NCBI RefSeq assembly: GCF_028863665.1
Contig: NZ_JARBFX010000001.1
Location: forward strand, 591,401-655,400
Direction: 5' to 3'
Source of the DNA: Aquabacter sediminis
GTDB taxonomy: Bacteria > Pseudomonadota > Alphaproteobacteria > Rhizobiales > Xanthobacteraceae
DNA length: 64,000 nucleotides
The notes beneath the pieces were generated by a model. It did no database searches. It saw only the letters and a program-made list of their open reading frames with translations, and was not told the origin of the DNA. The first letter of the stretch is position 1. Each line of letters begins with the position of its first letter. A program made the translations under genes and the position numbers. Of the stretch, positions 8,335 through 17,073 are shown piece after piece.

Positions 8335-9378
8335 CTACGCACTCTGCATCCTGCGGCCCACATATTCGCTGTAGAGGCGCTGCTGGTTCATCACGTCGCG
8401 CTTCGGCGCGACGCCGAACATCCGGGAATACTCGCGGCTGAACTGGGAGGCGCTTTCATAGCCCACCTGATAGGCTGCCTCGGTCACATTCGCGTCTTCC
8501 ATCACCATCAGGCGCCGGGCCTCAAGGAGGCGCAGCTGCTTCTGAAACTGCAGCGGCGTCATCGAAGTCATGGCCTTGAAGTGCTGATGGAACGAGGAAA
8601 GGCTCATGCGCGCCACGTCCGCCAATTCCTCCATCCGCAGCGTCCGGGCCATATCCTCATGGATGAGATGGAGGGCCTTGCCGATCCGGGCGGCATTCGA
8701 TTCCGGTTCAGCCAGCTTGCAGAGTTCGCCGCCATTCGGGCCGGTCAAAAGCCAGTAGCAGATCTCGCGCATGATGGAGGGGAACAGGATGGGGAAAGCC
8801 TTGGGCGTTTCACACATCCGCAGCAGGCGCAGAACGCACTCCGCCAAAGGATCGTCGACCTGCCGCACGAACAGGCATGGTCCGGAAACGGCGGGCACCG
8901 GGGGCACTTCGAGCTGCTCAAGCACGTCGCGGATCATCGCCACGTCCAGCTCCAGCATTAGGCCGGCATAGGGCGCATCCGGGCTTGCCTCGATGATGTG
9001 GCCGGTCGCCGGCAGCGTCATGCCGACAGCCAGACACTCCATCGCTCCGTAGCGAAGCGTGTCCTCCCCAACGATGATTTCCTTCGCCCCCTGGAGCACG
9101 ACGCAAAGCGACGGCTTGTAGACCTGTCGCATCCGCATCCTCTCCTTGAAGGAGCGGACGATATTGAAGCTGCCGATGGGCGTCGGGAACACGCCCTGTC
9201 CCCCGCCCTGGCCCTCGATATAGGCGGTCACTGCCCCGAGAAGCGATGACGGCACACGCACCTCCGGCGGGTTGAGAGGCCAGCGCAGCACGCGACCGTT
9301 AAGAGGCAGCCTATCGGCGCCTGCAGGATCAGGCAAGTTTTTTGCGGCTTCCGGCATTCTGATCATCAGAAACTCCAT
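8335..9378 (-). CDS. AraC-family transcriptional regulator
   Basis: A 347-residue protein. The N-terminal half (about residues 60-200, VYKPSLCVVLQGAKEIIVGE..., GHIIEASPDAPYAGLMLELD) is the AraC_N type cupin domain (PF06719-like). The C-terminal 100 residues contain two helix-turn-helix motifs (LADVARMSLSSFHQHFKAM, and VTEAAYQVGYESASQFSREY), followed by the conserved FGVAPKRD. Close relatives often control oxidoreductases or efflux genes. It is divergent from the MFS transporter at 9419, with only 40 bases between the starts, so overlapping control of that gene is likely by position. Confidence 0.93.
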   Translation of the reverse strand: MEFLMIRMPEAAKNLPDPAGADRLPLNGRVLRWPLNPPEVRVPSSLLGAVTAYIEGQGGGQGVFPTPIGSFNIVRSFKERMRMRQVYKPSLCVVLQGAKEIIVGEDTLRYGAMECLAVGMTLPATGHIIEASPDAPYAGLMLELDVAMIRDVLEQLEVPPVPAVSGPCLFVRQVDDPLAECVLRLLRMCETPKAFPILFPSIMREICYWLLTGPNGGELCKLAEPESNAARIGKALHLIHEDMARTLRMEELADVARMSLSSFHQHFKAMTSMTPLQFQKQLRLLEARRLMVMEDANVTEAAYQVGYESASQFSREYSRMFGVAPKRDVMNQQRLYSEYVGRRMQSA

Positions 9379-9418
9379 CTAGCTTGAGATTGCGAACCAA
9401 GCGAGGAGTGCGTCAAAC

Positions 9419-10735
9419 ATGACAGAATCCGACGCGAGGTCAATAGAGATACAAAAAACATCACAAATCTCATCAGGTACTAAATGTCACGAATACGTGC
9501 ACGGATGGCGTTATTTGGCGATCTGTGCGACTCTTATTCTGATCAATTCATTCTCCCAGATCGATAGAATACTCCCCTTCATTCTGGCCGAGTCCATCAA
9601 GGCCGACCTCGGATTGAGCGACACCCAGATGGGCTTGCTGACAGGGCTCGCCTTCGCGGTCTGCTATTCGCTCCTCTCCTTGCCTCTGGCCCGGGCGTCA
9701 GATCGCGGCTCTCCCCGCATCGTCCTCGTTTCGTGCATTCTACTCTGGAGCGCGATGACGGCGCTCGGGGGCTTTGCCGCAAGCTTCCTGCTGCTGGCGC
9801 TCGCGCGGTTTGGCGTCGCGTTCGGAGAAGCCGGCGCAGTGCCCGCCGGACACGCCCTGATCGCCCGCAAGATCCGGCCTGAGCGTCGCGGCCTGGCGAT
9901 CGGACTTTTCGCTATGGGCATCCCGCTCGGCACTATGGTCGGTTTCGCGGCCGGGGGCGCAATTGGAGACACTTTGGGGTGGCGCACCGCGATGATCGGC
10001 GCCGGCGCCATCGGCGGTCTGGTGGGGCTGTTGGCCTTTCTCGTCCCGGGGCCGACCCCGACGCTTCAGCGCACCGCCGCCCATAGCGAACCGTTCCTGC
10101 GATCCTGCCGGCGATTGCTGGCCTCCCCGGCGTTTCGCTGGCTGTTCATCGCAGCAATCTGCGTCGGCTTCGCCGCAGCTCCCTTCTACGCCTTCTCCGC
10201 TCCGTTTCTCATCCGCACGCATGGCTTCAGCGCCAGCGAGGTGGGACTGGCCTTTGGTCTCCTGCAAGGCCTGATGGGCATTGTCGGCACGCTCCTGGGG
10301 GGACGCTGGTTCGACCGCGCGGTGAGCTCAGGCACCGGGAGAGTGCTCGGACCGCCCGCCATTCTCTTCCTGATGGCCAGCACGACCACGAGCGCGGCCT
10401 TGTTCGCACCGGTCGGCTGGTTGTCCGTCGCCCTGTTGGTGCCGGGGATGCTGTCCTTCTCGTTCATGCTGCCATGGGCTTTCGGCGCGGCCCATCTCGT
10501 GGCCGGCGAAGGCCGGCAGGCGCAGGCCTCCAGCCTCGTGATGATCGGCTCCGGGCTCCTTGGCCCCGCGCTCGGTCCTCTCATCGTCGGCATGGTCAGC
10601 GATGCGGTAACCGCGGCGCAGGCCCCCAATGGCCTTGGCTTCGGGCTGCTGGTTGTCCCGTGCGCGAGCCTCCTCACGGGTGGCGCCTTGCTGATCGCAA
10701 ACGGGCGCATCGCGGCTTCGCTGCGACGGCACTGA
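9419..10735 (+). CDS. MFS transporter
   Basis: A 438-residue integral inner-membrane protein with a cytoplasmic N-terminal tail of about 38 residues and roughly twelve hydrophobic segments. The loop 2-3 motif of the major facilitator superfamily appears as LARASDRGSPR, and a related loop appears in the second half as GGRWFDRA. The sequence is close to the 'spinster-like' group of alphaproteobacterial MFS proteins (ILINSFSQIDRILPFILAESIKADLGLSDTQMG). The first 25 codons are noticeably more AT-rich than the rest, so the true start could be somewhat downstream. It is divergent from the AraC regulator. Substrate unknown. Confidence 0.9.
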   Translation: MTESDARSIEIQKTSQISSGTKCHEYVHGWRYLAICATLILINSFSQIDRILPFILAESIKADLGLSDTQMGLLTGLAFAVCYSLLSLPLARASDRGSPRIVLVSCILLWSAMTALGGFAASFLLLALARFGVAFGEAGAVPAGHALIARKIRPERRGLAIGLFAMGIPLGTMVGFAAGGAIGDTLGWRTAMIGAGAIGGLVGLLAFLVPGPTPTLQRTAAHSEPFLRSCRRLLASPAFRWLFIAAICVGFAAAPFYAFSAPFLIRTHGFSASEVGLAFGLLQGLMGIVGTLLGGRWFDRAVSSGTGRVLGPPAILFLMASTTTSAALFAPVGWLSVALLVPGMLSFSFMLPWAFGAAHLVAGEGRQAQASSLVMIGSGLLGPALGPLIVGMVSDAVTAAQAPNGLGFGLLVVPCASLLTGGALLIANGRIAASLRRH

Positions 10736-10833
10736 CGTCACCGGCTCGATCAGCCGCCGTTCGGCCCAGGCACGCCAATCGTTCGGAAGGCCGCGCCCCA
10801 ACCACAGCCCCGTATGGAAAAAAGGATCATCGA

Positions 10834-11685
10834 ATGTCCGATACCGACACCTCACGCCGCACCTTCCTGACCCTTGCGGCCGCCGCTCCCGCAACTCTCG
10901 CCATGGGCAGCACGGCTTCAGCCCAGTCGGGCGCTACCCGGCCAACCGCTCTGCCTGGCGCCGGCAAGGTGGCCGTCATCACTGGCTCGTCGCGGGGCAT
11001 CGGCGCCGCGACCGCCAAGCGTCTGGCGCGCGAGGGCTTTGCCGTGACCGTGAACTACCTCACAAACCGAGATCTCGCCGCCCGTGTGGTGGCCGACATC
11101 GAGGCGGCCGGGGGGCGCGCCATTGTTCGGCAGGCCGACGTCGCCGATCCCGCAGCGGTCAAGGCCCTGTTCGACGCCAACGAGCGGGCTTTCGGGGGCG
11201 TGGACGTGGTGGTCAACAATGCTGGCATCATGAATGTCGGCCCCTTCGCCCAGATGACCGACGCGGCCTTCGATCGCATGATGGCCACCAATGTCAAAGG
11301 CAGCTTCAACGTCTTGCGCGAGGCAGCGCGACGCACCCGTGACGGCGGCCGCATCATCAGCCTGGCCTCGAGCATCATTAAGACGCCCCCACCTGCGACG
11401 GGTGCCTATGCGGCCACAAAAAGCGCCCAGGTGCTCTTTTCCAGCGTCCTTGCGAAGGAGTTGGCCGGCCGCAACATCTCGGTCAACGCCGTGGCGCCCG
11501 GTGCCGTGGACACGCAACTCCTCCGGCAGCACGGCGAGGAAGCACTTCGCGGAATTCCCGAACAGACGCCCCTCGGCCGCCTGGGCCGGCCGGATGACAT
11601 CGCCGGCGTCATTGCCCTTCTGTGTTCGCAGGACGGGGCCTGGATCGACGCTCAAACGGTCTTCGCGAACGGTGGGCTGGGCTGA
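10834..11685 (+). CDS. Tat-exported short-chain dehydrogenase
   Basis: A 283-residue protein. The N-terminus TSRRTFLTLAAAAPATLAMG is a twin-arginine signal, so this SDR is probably periplasmic, which is unusual for the family. The SDR core follows: VITGSSRGIGAATA (cofactor), NNAGIM, SLASS and AYAATKSA (YxxxK), ending in a typical PGAVDT...LGRLGRPDDIAG tail. The start at 10834 follows AAAGGATC about seven bases upstream. It is the third Tat-dependent protein of oxidoreductase type in this 8-kb stretch, after the MBL-fold and AKR proteins. It lies 98 bases downstream of the MFS gene and may share its promoter. Confidence 0.9.
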   Translation: MSDTDTSRRTFLTLAAAAPATLAMGSTASAQSGATRPTALPGAGKVAVITGSSRGIGAATAKRLAREGFAVTVNYLTNRDLAARVVADIEAAGGRAIVRQADVADPAAVKALFDANERAFGGVDVVVNNAGIMNVGPFAQMTDAAFDRMMATNVKGSFNVLREAARRTRDGGRIISLASSIIKTPPPATGAYAATKSAQVLFSSVLAKELAGRNISVNAVAPGAVDTQLLRQHGEEALRGIPEQTPLGRLGRPDDIAGVIALLCSQDGAWIDAQTVFANGGLG

Positions 11686-11795
11686 CATACAAGCTTCAGC
11701 TGATGGCAAGCGGGTGCATCGCCGCGCCTCGGGACGCCAGTGACAAGCGGACTTGTGCCTCGGCGATAAAACGCAGGGGGCGGCTGAGGGAACTC

Positions 11796-12362
11796 TGAAC
11801 CGCCCCTAGTTTCCTGGACGCCTTCTTCCCTAAATTTTGAGGCAAATACCTGACGAGGCCTGGGTGATCGACATCACCTATATCCGCACCCACAAGGGGT
11901 TCGCCGATCTGGCGGTCGTGATCGACCCCTTCTCCCGCCGCGTCGTCGGCTGCTCCATGCAGGCCCGGCAGACGACCAATGCTTCAGGCGCTGCTGGCCG
12001 CCGTCTGGCGACGCAAGCCGAAGGGGCGCGTTCTGGTGCATTCGCATCAGGGGAGCCGGTTCACCGCCATGGAGCGGGCTTCGTTCCTGAAACACCACGA
12101 TCGGCAGCCCTCAATGAGCCGTCGTAGCAACTGCCATGACAACGCGGTGGCCGAGAGCTTCTTCAACCTGCTCAAGCGCGAACGCATCCGCCGCAAGGTC
12201 TACCGCACGCGCGGCGAGGCACGCGGGGACGTGTTCGATTACATCGAGATGTTCCACAACCCCACCCGCAAGCACGCACGTATCGGGACGCTGTCACTCA
12301 TCGAGTTCGAACGAGAGCACAAAGCCAAAGCCGAGGGCGTCTAGAAATTTCGGGGCGGTTCA
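11796..12362. mobile_element. internally deleted IS3-family insertion sequence
   Basis: Terminal inverted repeats are present: TGAACCGCCCC at 11796 and its complement ending at 12362, with further matches (TTTC, GACG) to about 25 bases. At 567 bases it is about half of a normal IS3-family element; orfA and the first half of orfB are missing. I see no target-site duplication in the flanks. Confidence 0.85.
11840..12344 (+). pseudogene. IS3-family transposase OrfB fragment
   Basis: The C-terminal integrase core of an OrfB transposase is split over two frames, with a shift near 11980. The first part carries the first catalytic Asp (WVIDITYI). The second part has HSHQGSRF where active enzymes have HSDQGS, so the second catalytic Asp is replaced by His. 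The final Glu is kept in NAVAESFFNLLKRE. The N-terminal half and orfA are deleted. The stop codon lies inside the right inverted repeat. The element cannot encode a working transposase. Confidence 0.85.
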
Positions 12363-12980
12363 AAGCCCACGTGCTGTTTGACGGCATCCCCCCATCTGAA
12401 AGGCGGCGGACGCCCCGATTGGATATGAGGCGGCGGCACTCATCCAACCTGGGGGGACGCCCGCTTCGACACACGGAACACCGTGCCGCTCCGGCGCTGG
12501 GGCTGAGAGTGGATATTCGGCTTTCAGGTCGGCCGCGGAATGGCAGCCACAGCCAAGGCTGCAGCTAAAAGCCGACAGTCAGCAGACGGCCCCGGAGCCG
12601 CCTGTCAGCAAAGCGCCGCCCAGGCCGGCCACTGATCTGGTGACAACTGCGGCCTGAAAGCGGACACTCGCGAGATGGAGGGTAAGTCCCACGGCTACGG
12701 CTCGCTCGACGAGGCCCCGGCCATAGTGATGCGCTTCTGTGCATTCAGGGTGCGTTTCCTCGCCCAGTCCGCTCGTCGCAGCATGCGGCGCCTCCCCCAG
12801 CGGATGCGTTCGAGCGAACACTAGCCGCTGTAAGGTGAAAAAAGCGCTCTGCTCATCCTAAGCGATCTCTGGATTGAATGAGGAACAAGGCCCCCGCTGA
12901 TACGGATTGCTGGCGCGTCGTCCATTGGCCAAACTGAGGCATTCGGCAAGGCCAAGCCGCCGAGGACATATCGGTGCTGA
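12363..12980. other. intergenic stretch without a recognisable gene
   Basis: No supported gene. It holds an imperfect hairpin (about 12410-12461; TTGGAT...TGAG against CTCATCCAA with GC-rich outer arms) and, at 12627-12679, a copy of the dispersed intergenic repeat seen at 2601-2653. The hairpin may be an insertion-sequence or REP-like remnant. Confidence 0.5.
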
Positions 12981-15833
12981 ATGCAGTATCTATGGTTTGA
13001 CGCCCCCGACAGCGCCCCTACGAACGGCGGCACGCGTGCGCCCGGCGCGACGCAGGCGGGAGCGGCGATAGGGGATGGTCCAATTCAGCCTCAGGCGGCC
13101 CCCGACGCCCGCTTGGCGCTGGTGATCGGAAATGGACGCTACCATCGTCAGCCATTGGCAAATCCGGTACGCGATGCCGAAGAAATCACCTGGGGCCTGG
13201 AAGGGCTCGGCTTCACGGTGCGCCTTCTGAAGAATGCGGACCTCGCCCATATGCAGGAGGCGATCATCGCTTTCGCCGACGACGTGGACGCGGCTGGACC
13301 GTCTGCTGTCGCTTTCGTCTATTATGCGGGGCACGGCCTCCAGGCCGACGGTGTCAATTTCCTGATCCCCGTCGGCGCGGACATCTCGTCCGCCCGCCAT
13401 CTTTCCGTACGGGCGGTGCCACTTGACACGATCGCCCGGGAGCTCGGCCGCTGCGCCCACAAGGCAACCGTCATCGTCCTTGATGCGTGCCGCAACACCT
13501 ATGTGGGGGACCTGGCGGACGCGGTCTCGGCGACCGAAGGGCTCGCCGCGGCCAAGCTGCCCCGTCCCTCCGAGCTTATCTATTCCACCGCCGCCATGGC
13601 TTCTGCGCAGGATGGCTGGGGCGGGCACAGCCCGTTCGCCATCGCTTTGACGGAGGAACTGCCGCAGCTGCTGAAACCCGGCACGCGGATTCAGGATGTG
13701 TTCGACACGGTGGCGGCGAAGGTGGCGCTGTGGACCGGAAATACCCAGACCGTCGCCCTCTATCGCGAAGGCCTGCTGCCGCCTTTTACCCTGACCGCGG
13801 AGGACGAGGCGCGGCTACAGGATTGGAGCAAGCGGCCCTACCGCCTCAGCCGCCGGCAAATCCTGCTGAGGACTCTTGCCGGCGCGGCGGCGGCCGTGAT
13901 GCTGGGGGCCGTGGCGCTGTGGTTCTCGCTCTATCCGGAGACGCGGACCGGCCTGCTGCTGCGGGCGAACCTGCTCGATCCAGCCCTGTATGACTTCACC
14001 TGTGCCCCGCCATGGGACGGGCCGGCCGACAAATATGGCCTGACACGGCGCGACTGGTGCCTGGAACTGGACGATGAAGGCAACATCGAGAAGGTACGGA
14101 ACGCGGGCAAGTGGAGCGTCGTGGAGGCGGGTTTCCGGGACGGAGATCCCAAGGCCCTTGCCCTGAAGGCCGTGGAGGCGAACCTTGAAGCCTCGAAGGT
14201 CCAAGGCGCGGAGCGCCAGCACCTGATGGCGCAAGCGCGCAGCCTCGGCGGGCGGGCGGGCACCACGGATCTGCCGCGCGGACAATTGCTCGCCTGGACC
14301 CTCGGGGATCGTCTCGCGGACCTGAACGTCAATTTTGCCGATATGGTGCGCGACCTCGAATCCGCCGGCGCCAAGGGGGTGCTGGCGGCGAAGATCGTCG
14401 CACGCATCATCGCCCGGCAGTTCAACTCCACACGGCCGGGTCGGGTGCCGGCGGCGAGCGATGACGGCGTGGAGGCGGCACTGCGGGAAGCGGACCTGTC
14501 CGATCCCAGCGGGAAGACGGCCTATGGTGCTGCGGCCGCCTATCGGGGCGGCGGCGGATTGCTGACGGGCATCGAAGACCTGGCGCGCTACCGGGCATGG
14601 CTGCGCAAGGCGGCCTTCGCCGGCGTCCCGGCGGCAGCGGACGAACTGCTGACGCAGGCGGCCTCTGATCCCGAGCTCCAGCTTTCGGATGCCGAGCGCC
14701 TTCAGCTCATGACCATTGCTGCGAAGGATGACGGAACGCCCGGACTCTATTGGAAGGCGCGGTTGCAGATGCAGTCGGACGGGCGGGGCGATCCCGCAGG
14801 GCCGCCGTCGCCACGCGCCCTCGACCTCCTGTCCCAGGCCGCCGCCCAGGGCTTTCCGCCGGCGGTGGCGGACATGGCGCGCTATTATCTCTCCGACCGG
14901 GGTGGTCCGGGACCGGACTCGGAGGCGGCCATCTCGCTGCTGCGCCGTCTGAGCGCCGATGGCGATCCCCGCGCGACCCTCACCCTTGCGCACCTCTTTG
15001 CCTTCGGGAGGGGATCTGCCACGGATGCGGCGCACATCAAGCCCGACCTGGAGGAGGCTTTGAAGCTGCTGAAGACTCCGCAGCTGGCGAACGATCCGGT
15101 GGCCCTGGATCTGCGCGCGCAGATCCTGCGCTATGGTCCCGCCGCGACTCGCGACCCCTCCGGCGCGGTCGCGCTCTGGCAGATCGTGGAGCAGCGGCTT
15201 CCCTTCCCGCAAATCTCACAGAGGGCCGGCTTTGAGCTGAGCCGCGCCTGGACCGAGGCGAAGCTGGAGGCAGGCGCGGCGCCCGCTTTCACCTTTCTGA
15301 ACGGTGACGCCGATGCGCCGGTGCATGTGACCGCGCTCCTCGCCGCCGACTGCGCCGACTGCCGGTTGTTCCTCAACAACACGTTGCGCCCCTTGCTGCG
15401 CGCGTTTCCCGAACGGGCGAAGGTCCGCTTCGAGATCCGCCCCATCTGGCGCGATGGAGACGATGGGACCTTCCAGGCCGCGCAGGTGGCCGCCTGCGCG
15501 GCGGATCCGGAGGTACGGTTTCGGATCTTTGGCTTCCTTCTCAGTGGCATGGAGGACTGGCTTCACCTCTCTGCCACAGCGGATCGGCTCGCCGCCTTCT
15601 CGCGCCTCATCGATCCCATCAAGGGGCGCCCGGACGACCTGCAGGCCTGCATCGCCAACTCCTCCGTTCGCGCCGCCCTGCTGCGCCAGCGCAATGCAGC
15701 CGTGCGGGATTTCGGCCCGGCTCTGCCGCAGGTCTATGTATCCGGCACGCTGGGCGACCCGGGCTCTCCGGCACAGATCGACGACCTGATCACCGGGGAG
15801 TTGAAGGCCTTCGACGCCTTTGCCGCGAAGTGA
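12981..15833 (+). CDS. caspase-like protease with membrane segment, Sel1-like repeats and DsbA/thioredoxin-like C-terminus
   Basis: A 950-residue multidomain protein. Residues about 43-270 are a peptidase C14 (caspase/metacaspase) domain with the catalytic dyad His118 (YYAGHG) and Cys170 (LDACRN). RLSRRQILLR and a hydrophobic helix at about 296-317 form one membrane segment; the preceding positive charges place the protease in the cytoplasm and the rest in the periplasm. Residues about 610-730 contain Sel1/TPR-like repeats (GFPPAVADMARYYL, GDPRATLTLAHLFAFG). Residues 770-950 look like a DsbA/thioredoxin fold: CADC at 791-794 and a cis-Pro motif ALPQVYVSG near 916. No signal peptide precedes the caspase domain. 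It is surrounded by small secreted-protein genes. The function as a transmembrane stress or defence protease is inference. Start is the first ATG in frame; SD is weak. Confidence 0.9.
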   Translation: MQYLWFDAPDSAPTNGGTRAPGATQAGAAIGDGPIQPQAAPDARLALVIGNGRYHRQPLANPVRDAEEITWGLEGLGFTVRLLKNADLAHMQEAIIAFADDVDAAGPSAVAFVYYAGHGLQADGVNFLIPVGADISSARHLSVRAVPLDTIARELGRCAHKATVIVLDACRNTYVGDLADAVSATEGLAAAKLPRPSELIYSTAAMASAQDGWGGHSPFAIALTEELPQLLKPGTRIQDVFDTVAAKVALWTGNTQTVALYREGLLPPFTLTAEDEARLQDWSKRPYRLSRRQILLRTLAGAAAAVMLGAVALWFSLYPETRTGLLLRANLLDPALYDFTCAPPWDGPADKYGLTRRDWCLELDDEGNIEKVRNAGKWSVVEAGFRDGDPKALALKAVEANLEASKVQGAERQHLMAQARSLGGRAGTTDLPRGQLLAWTLGDRLADLNVNFADMVRDLESAGAKGVLAAKIVARIIARQFNSTRPGRVPAASDDGVEAALREADLSDPSGKTAYGAAAAYRGGGGLLTGIEDLARYRAWLRKAAFAGVPAAADELLTQAASDPELQLSDAERLQLMTIAAKDDGTPGLYWKARLQMQSDGRGDPAGPPSPRALDLLSQAAAQGFPPAVADMARYYLSDRGGPGPDSEAAISLLRRLSADGDPRATLTLAHLFAFGRGSATDAAHIKPDLEEALKLLKTPQLANDPVALDLRAQILRYGPAATRDPSGAVALWQIVEQRLPFPQISQRAGFELSRAWTEAKLEAGAAPAFTFLNGDADAPVHVTALLAADCADCRLFLNNTLRPLLRAFPERAKVRFEIRPIWRDGDDGTFQAAQVAACAADPEVRFRIFGFLLSGMEDWLHLSATADRLAAFSRLIDPIKGRPDDLQACIANSSVRAALLRQRNAAVRDFGPALPQVYVSGTLGDPGSPAQIDDLITGELKAFDAFAAK

Positions 15834-15836
15834 TGC

Positions 15837-16415
15837 TCAGCCCGGCGGCACCTCGGAGCATGCGGGCCGGCGCAGCGTCGCATAGCGCCCGAGCCCGGCG
15901 ACAAGCGGGATTTCACCGACACTGCGGGTCCACGTCCCATCCTTCAGAACGAGAGAGACGGTGTAGACCGCGCCCACCGGCTGCCAGTCGCTCCATTTGC
16001 CCCGAGTCCCATCCTTGCCCACCGAGATCTGGCGGCCCGCCGCCGCGCTGTAGGTCAGCACGCCCTTCCATTCGATGCCGTTGCGGCGGTCCATGTCGGA
16101 GGTCGCTTCCCGCCCATCCAGGCGCACATCGGAATACATGACGTAGATGGTGTGGCCGGACGATCGTGCTGCGGGCGCCGGGGAAAGGCTCTGGGTGAAG
16201 CCGCCAGCTGGCGGCGGCGCCACGTCGATGGCCACCACATAGTCCGATCCACACTTGGCGCGAAACGTCTCGAACGCGGCATTGGCCTGCTGCCGGGCCT
16301 CCTCCTTGGGGGAGGCCGCCGACAAGGGCGGGAGGAAGAAGCACCCGAGACCGAAAGCAAAGGTCAAGGCGGTGGCGAGATGCGGGATCATTTTCACGGC
16401 GATGGTCCTTTCCAC
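15837..16415 (-). CDS. exported protein of unknown function
   Basis: A 192-residue protein with a signal peptide (TALTFAFGLGCFFLPPLSAAS, cleavage near residue 33) and a basic start. A second ATG at 16391 would give a more compact signal. The mature part has an N-terminal helix (KEEARQQANAAFETFRAKC) and a beta-rich remainder with a WKGVLTYSAAAGRQISVG-like strand and WSDWQPVGAVYTVSLVLKDGTW. I recognise no family. It is convergent with the caspase gene (three bases between the stops) and lies 15 bases after the next secreted protein gene on the same strand, suggesting an operon with it. Confidence 0.7.
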   Translation of the reverse strand: MERTIAVKMIPHLATALTFAFGLGCFFLPPLSAASPKEEARQQANAAFETFRAKCGSDYVVAIDVAPPPAGGFTQSLSPAPAARSSGHTIYVMYSDVRLDGREATSDMDRRNGIEWKGVLTYSAAAGRQISVGKDGTRGKWSDWQPVGAVYTVSLVLKDGTWTRSVGEIPLVAGLGRYATLRRPACSEVPPG

Positions 16416-16430
16416 GTTCGAGTTTCGATC

Positions 16431-16898
16431 TCAGCCCTTCAGGACGGCGAGATATTTGTTCCAGAAGGCGAGGAGCGGTCCGGTGAGATTGAACCGCTGG
16501 AGCGCCTGGCAGTCGTACCGCGTGAGCAGGGCGGCGGTGTCGGAGGCGCCATTGTCCAGCTCGCTCACCACCATCACCTGCATGGCGGCCGCGAGTTCGT
16601 CCTTGACCTTCTCCGCCCGGTAGGCCTGGTCCAGCCGGTCCAGGGCGGCGCTGTCCGTGGCCGAGAGAACGCCGCACGCACGGTGCACGCTGCGCGTCAT
16701 GCCGATGATGTAAGCAAGGTTGCTCTTCTGAATGATGGCCGGCCGGCCCACGATCTCGTCCTCCAGCTTGCCGCTGGTGATGGCGACGATCATCTGGCGG
16801 TTCTTGACGACGATCTTCTTCCCGGCGTCTTCCGCCTGGGCGCCGGTGCCCGAAACCAGGACGAGGGCGGCGAAAGCTGCGGCGGCGAAGGTCTTCAT
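16431..16898 (-). CDS. small exported helical protein of unknown function
   Basis: A 155-residue protein beginning MKTFAAAAFAALVLVSG with signal cleavage after AQA. The mature part is predicted mostly helical, with two cysteines (HRACGVLS and RYDCQAL) about 60 residues apart that could form a disulfide. A similar size and two-Cys layout are seen in the protein at 17989-18423, so the two may be distant relatives. GGGAGATG precedes the start at 16898. It is first in a probable two-gene operon with the gene at 15837 and divergent from the gene at 17074. No known family recognised. Confidence 0.72.
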   Translation of the reverse strand: MKTFAAAAFAALVLVSGTGAQAEDAGKKIVVKNRQMIVAITSGKLEDEIVGRPAIIQKSNLAYIIGMTRSVHRACGVLSATDSAALDRLDQAYRAEKVKDELAAAMQVMVVSELDNGASDTAALLTRYDCQALQRFNLTGPLLAFWNKYLAVLKG

Positions 16899-17073
16899 GG
16901 CTTCATCTCCCGGTGCGGTGGATCCGCGGCGGATCCGATGGGAGAGGTGTACCGGCGCCTTCGCCTGGACGGCATTGCGGGGCGTTGCGCGATGTTGCAG
17001 GCGGTCCGTTGGCTGGACATGGCCGCGCGTTCGTCGCACTTTTGCGCCGGTTTCAATGCGAGCCGGTCAGACC

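Noticed and set aside
11786..12370. Target-site duplication of the IS3 element
   Set aside because: Flanking bases (ACTC before, AAGC after) do not match, so none can be claimed.
12410..12461. Hairpin downstream of the IS remnant as a rho-independent terminator
   Set aside because: No T-run follows and pairing is imperfect; no gene ends nearby.
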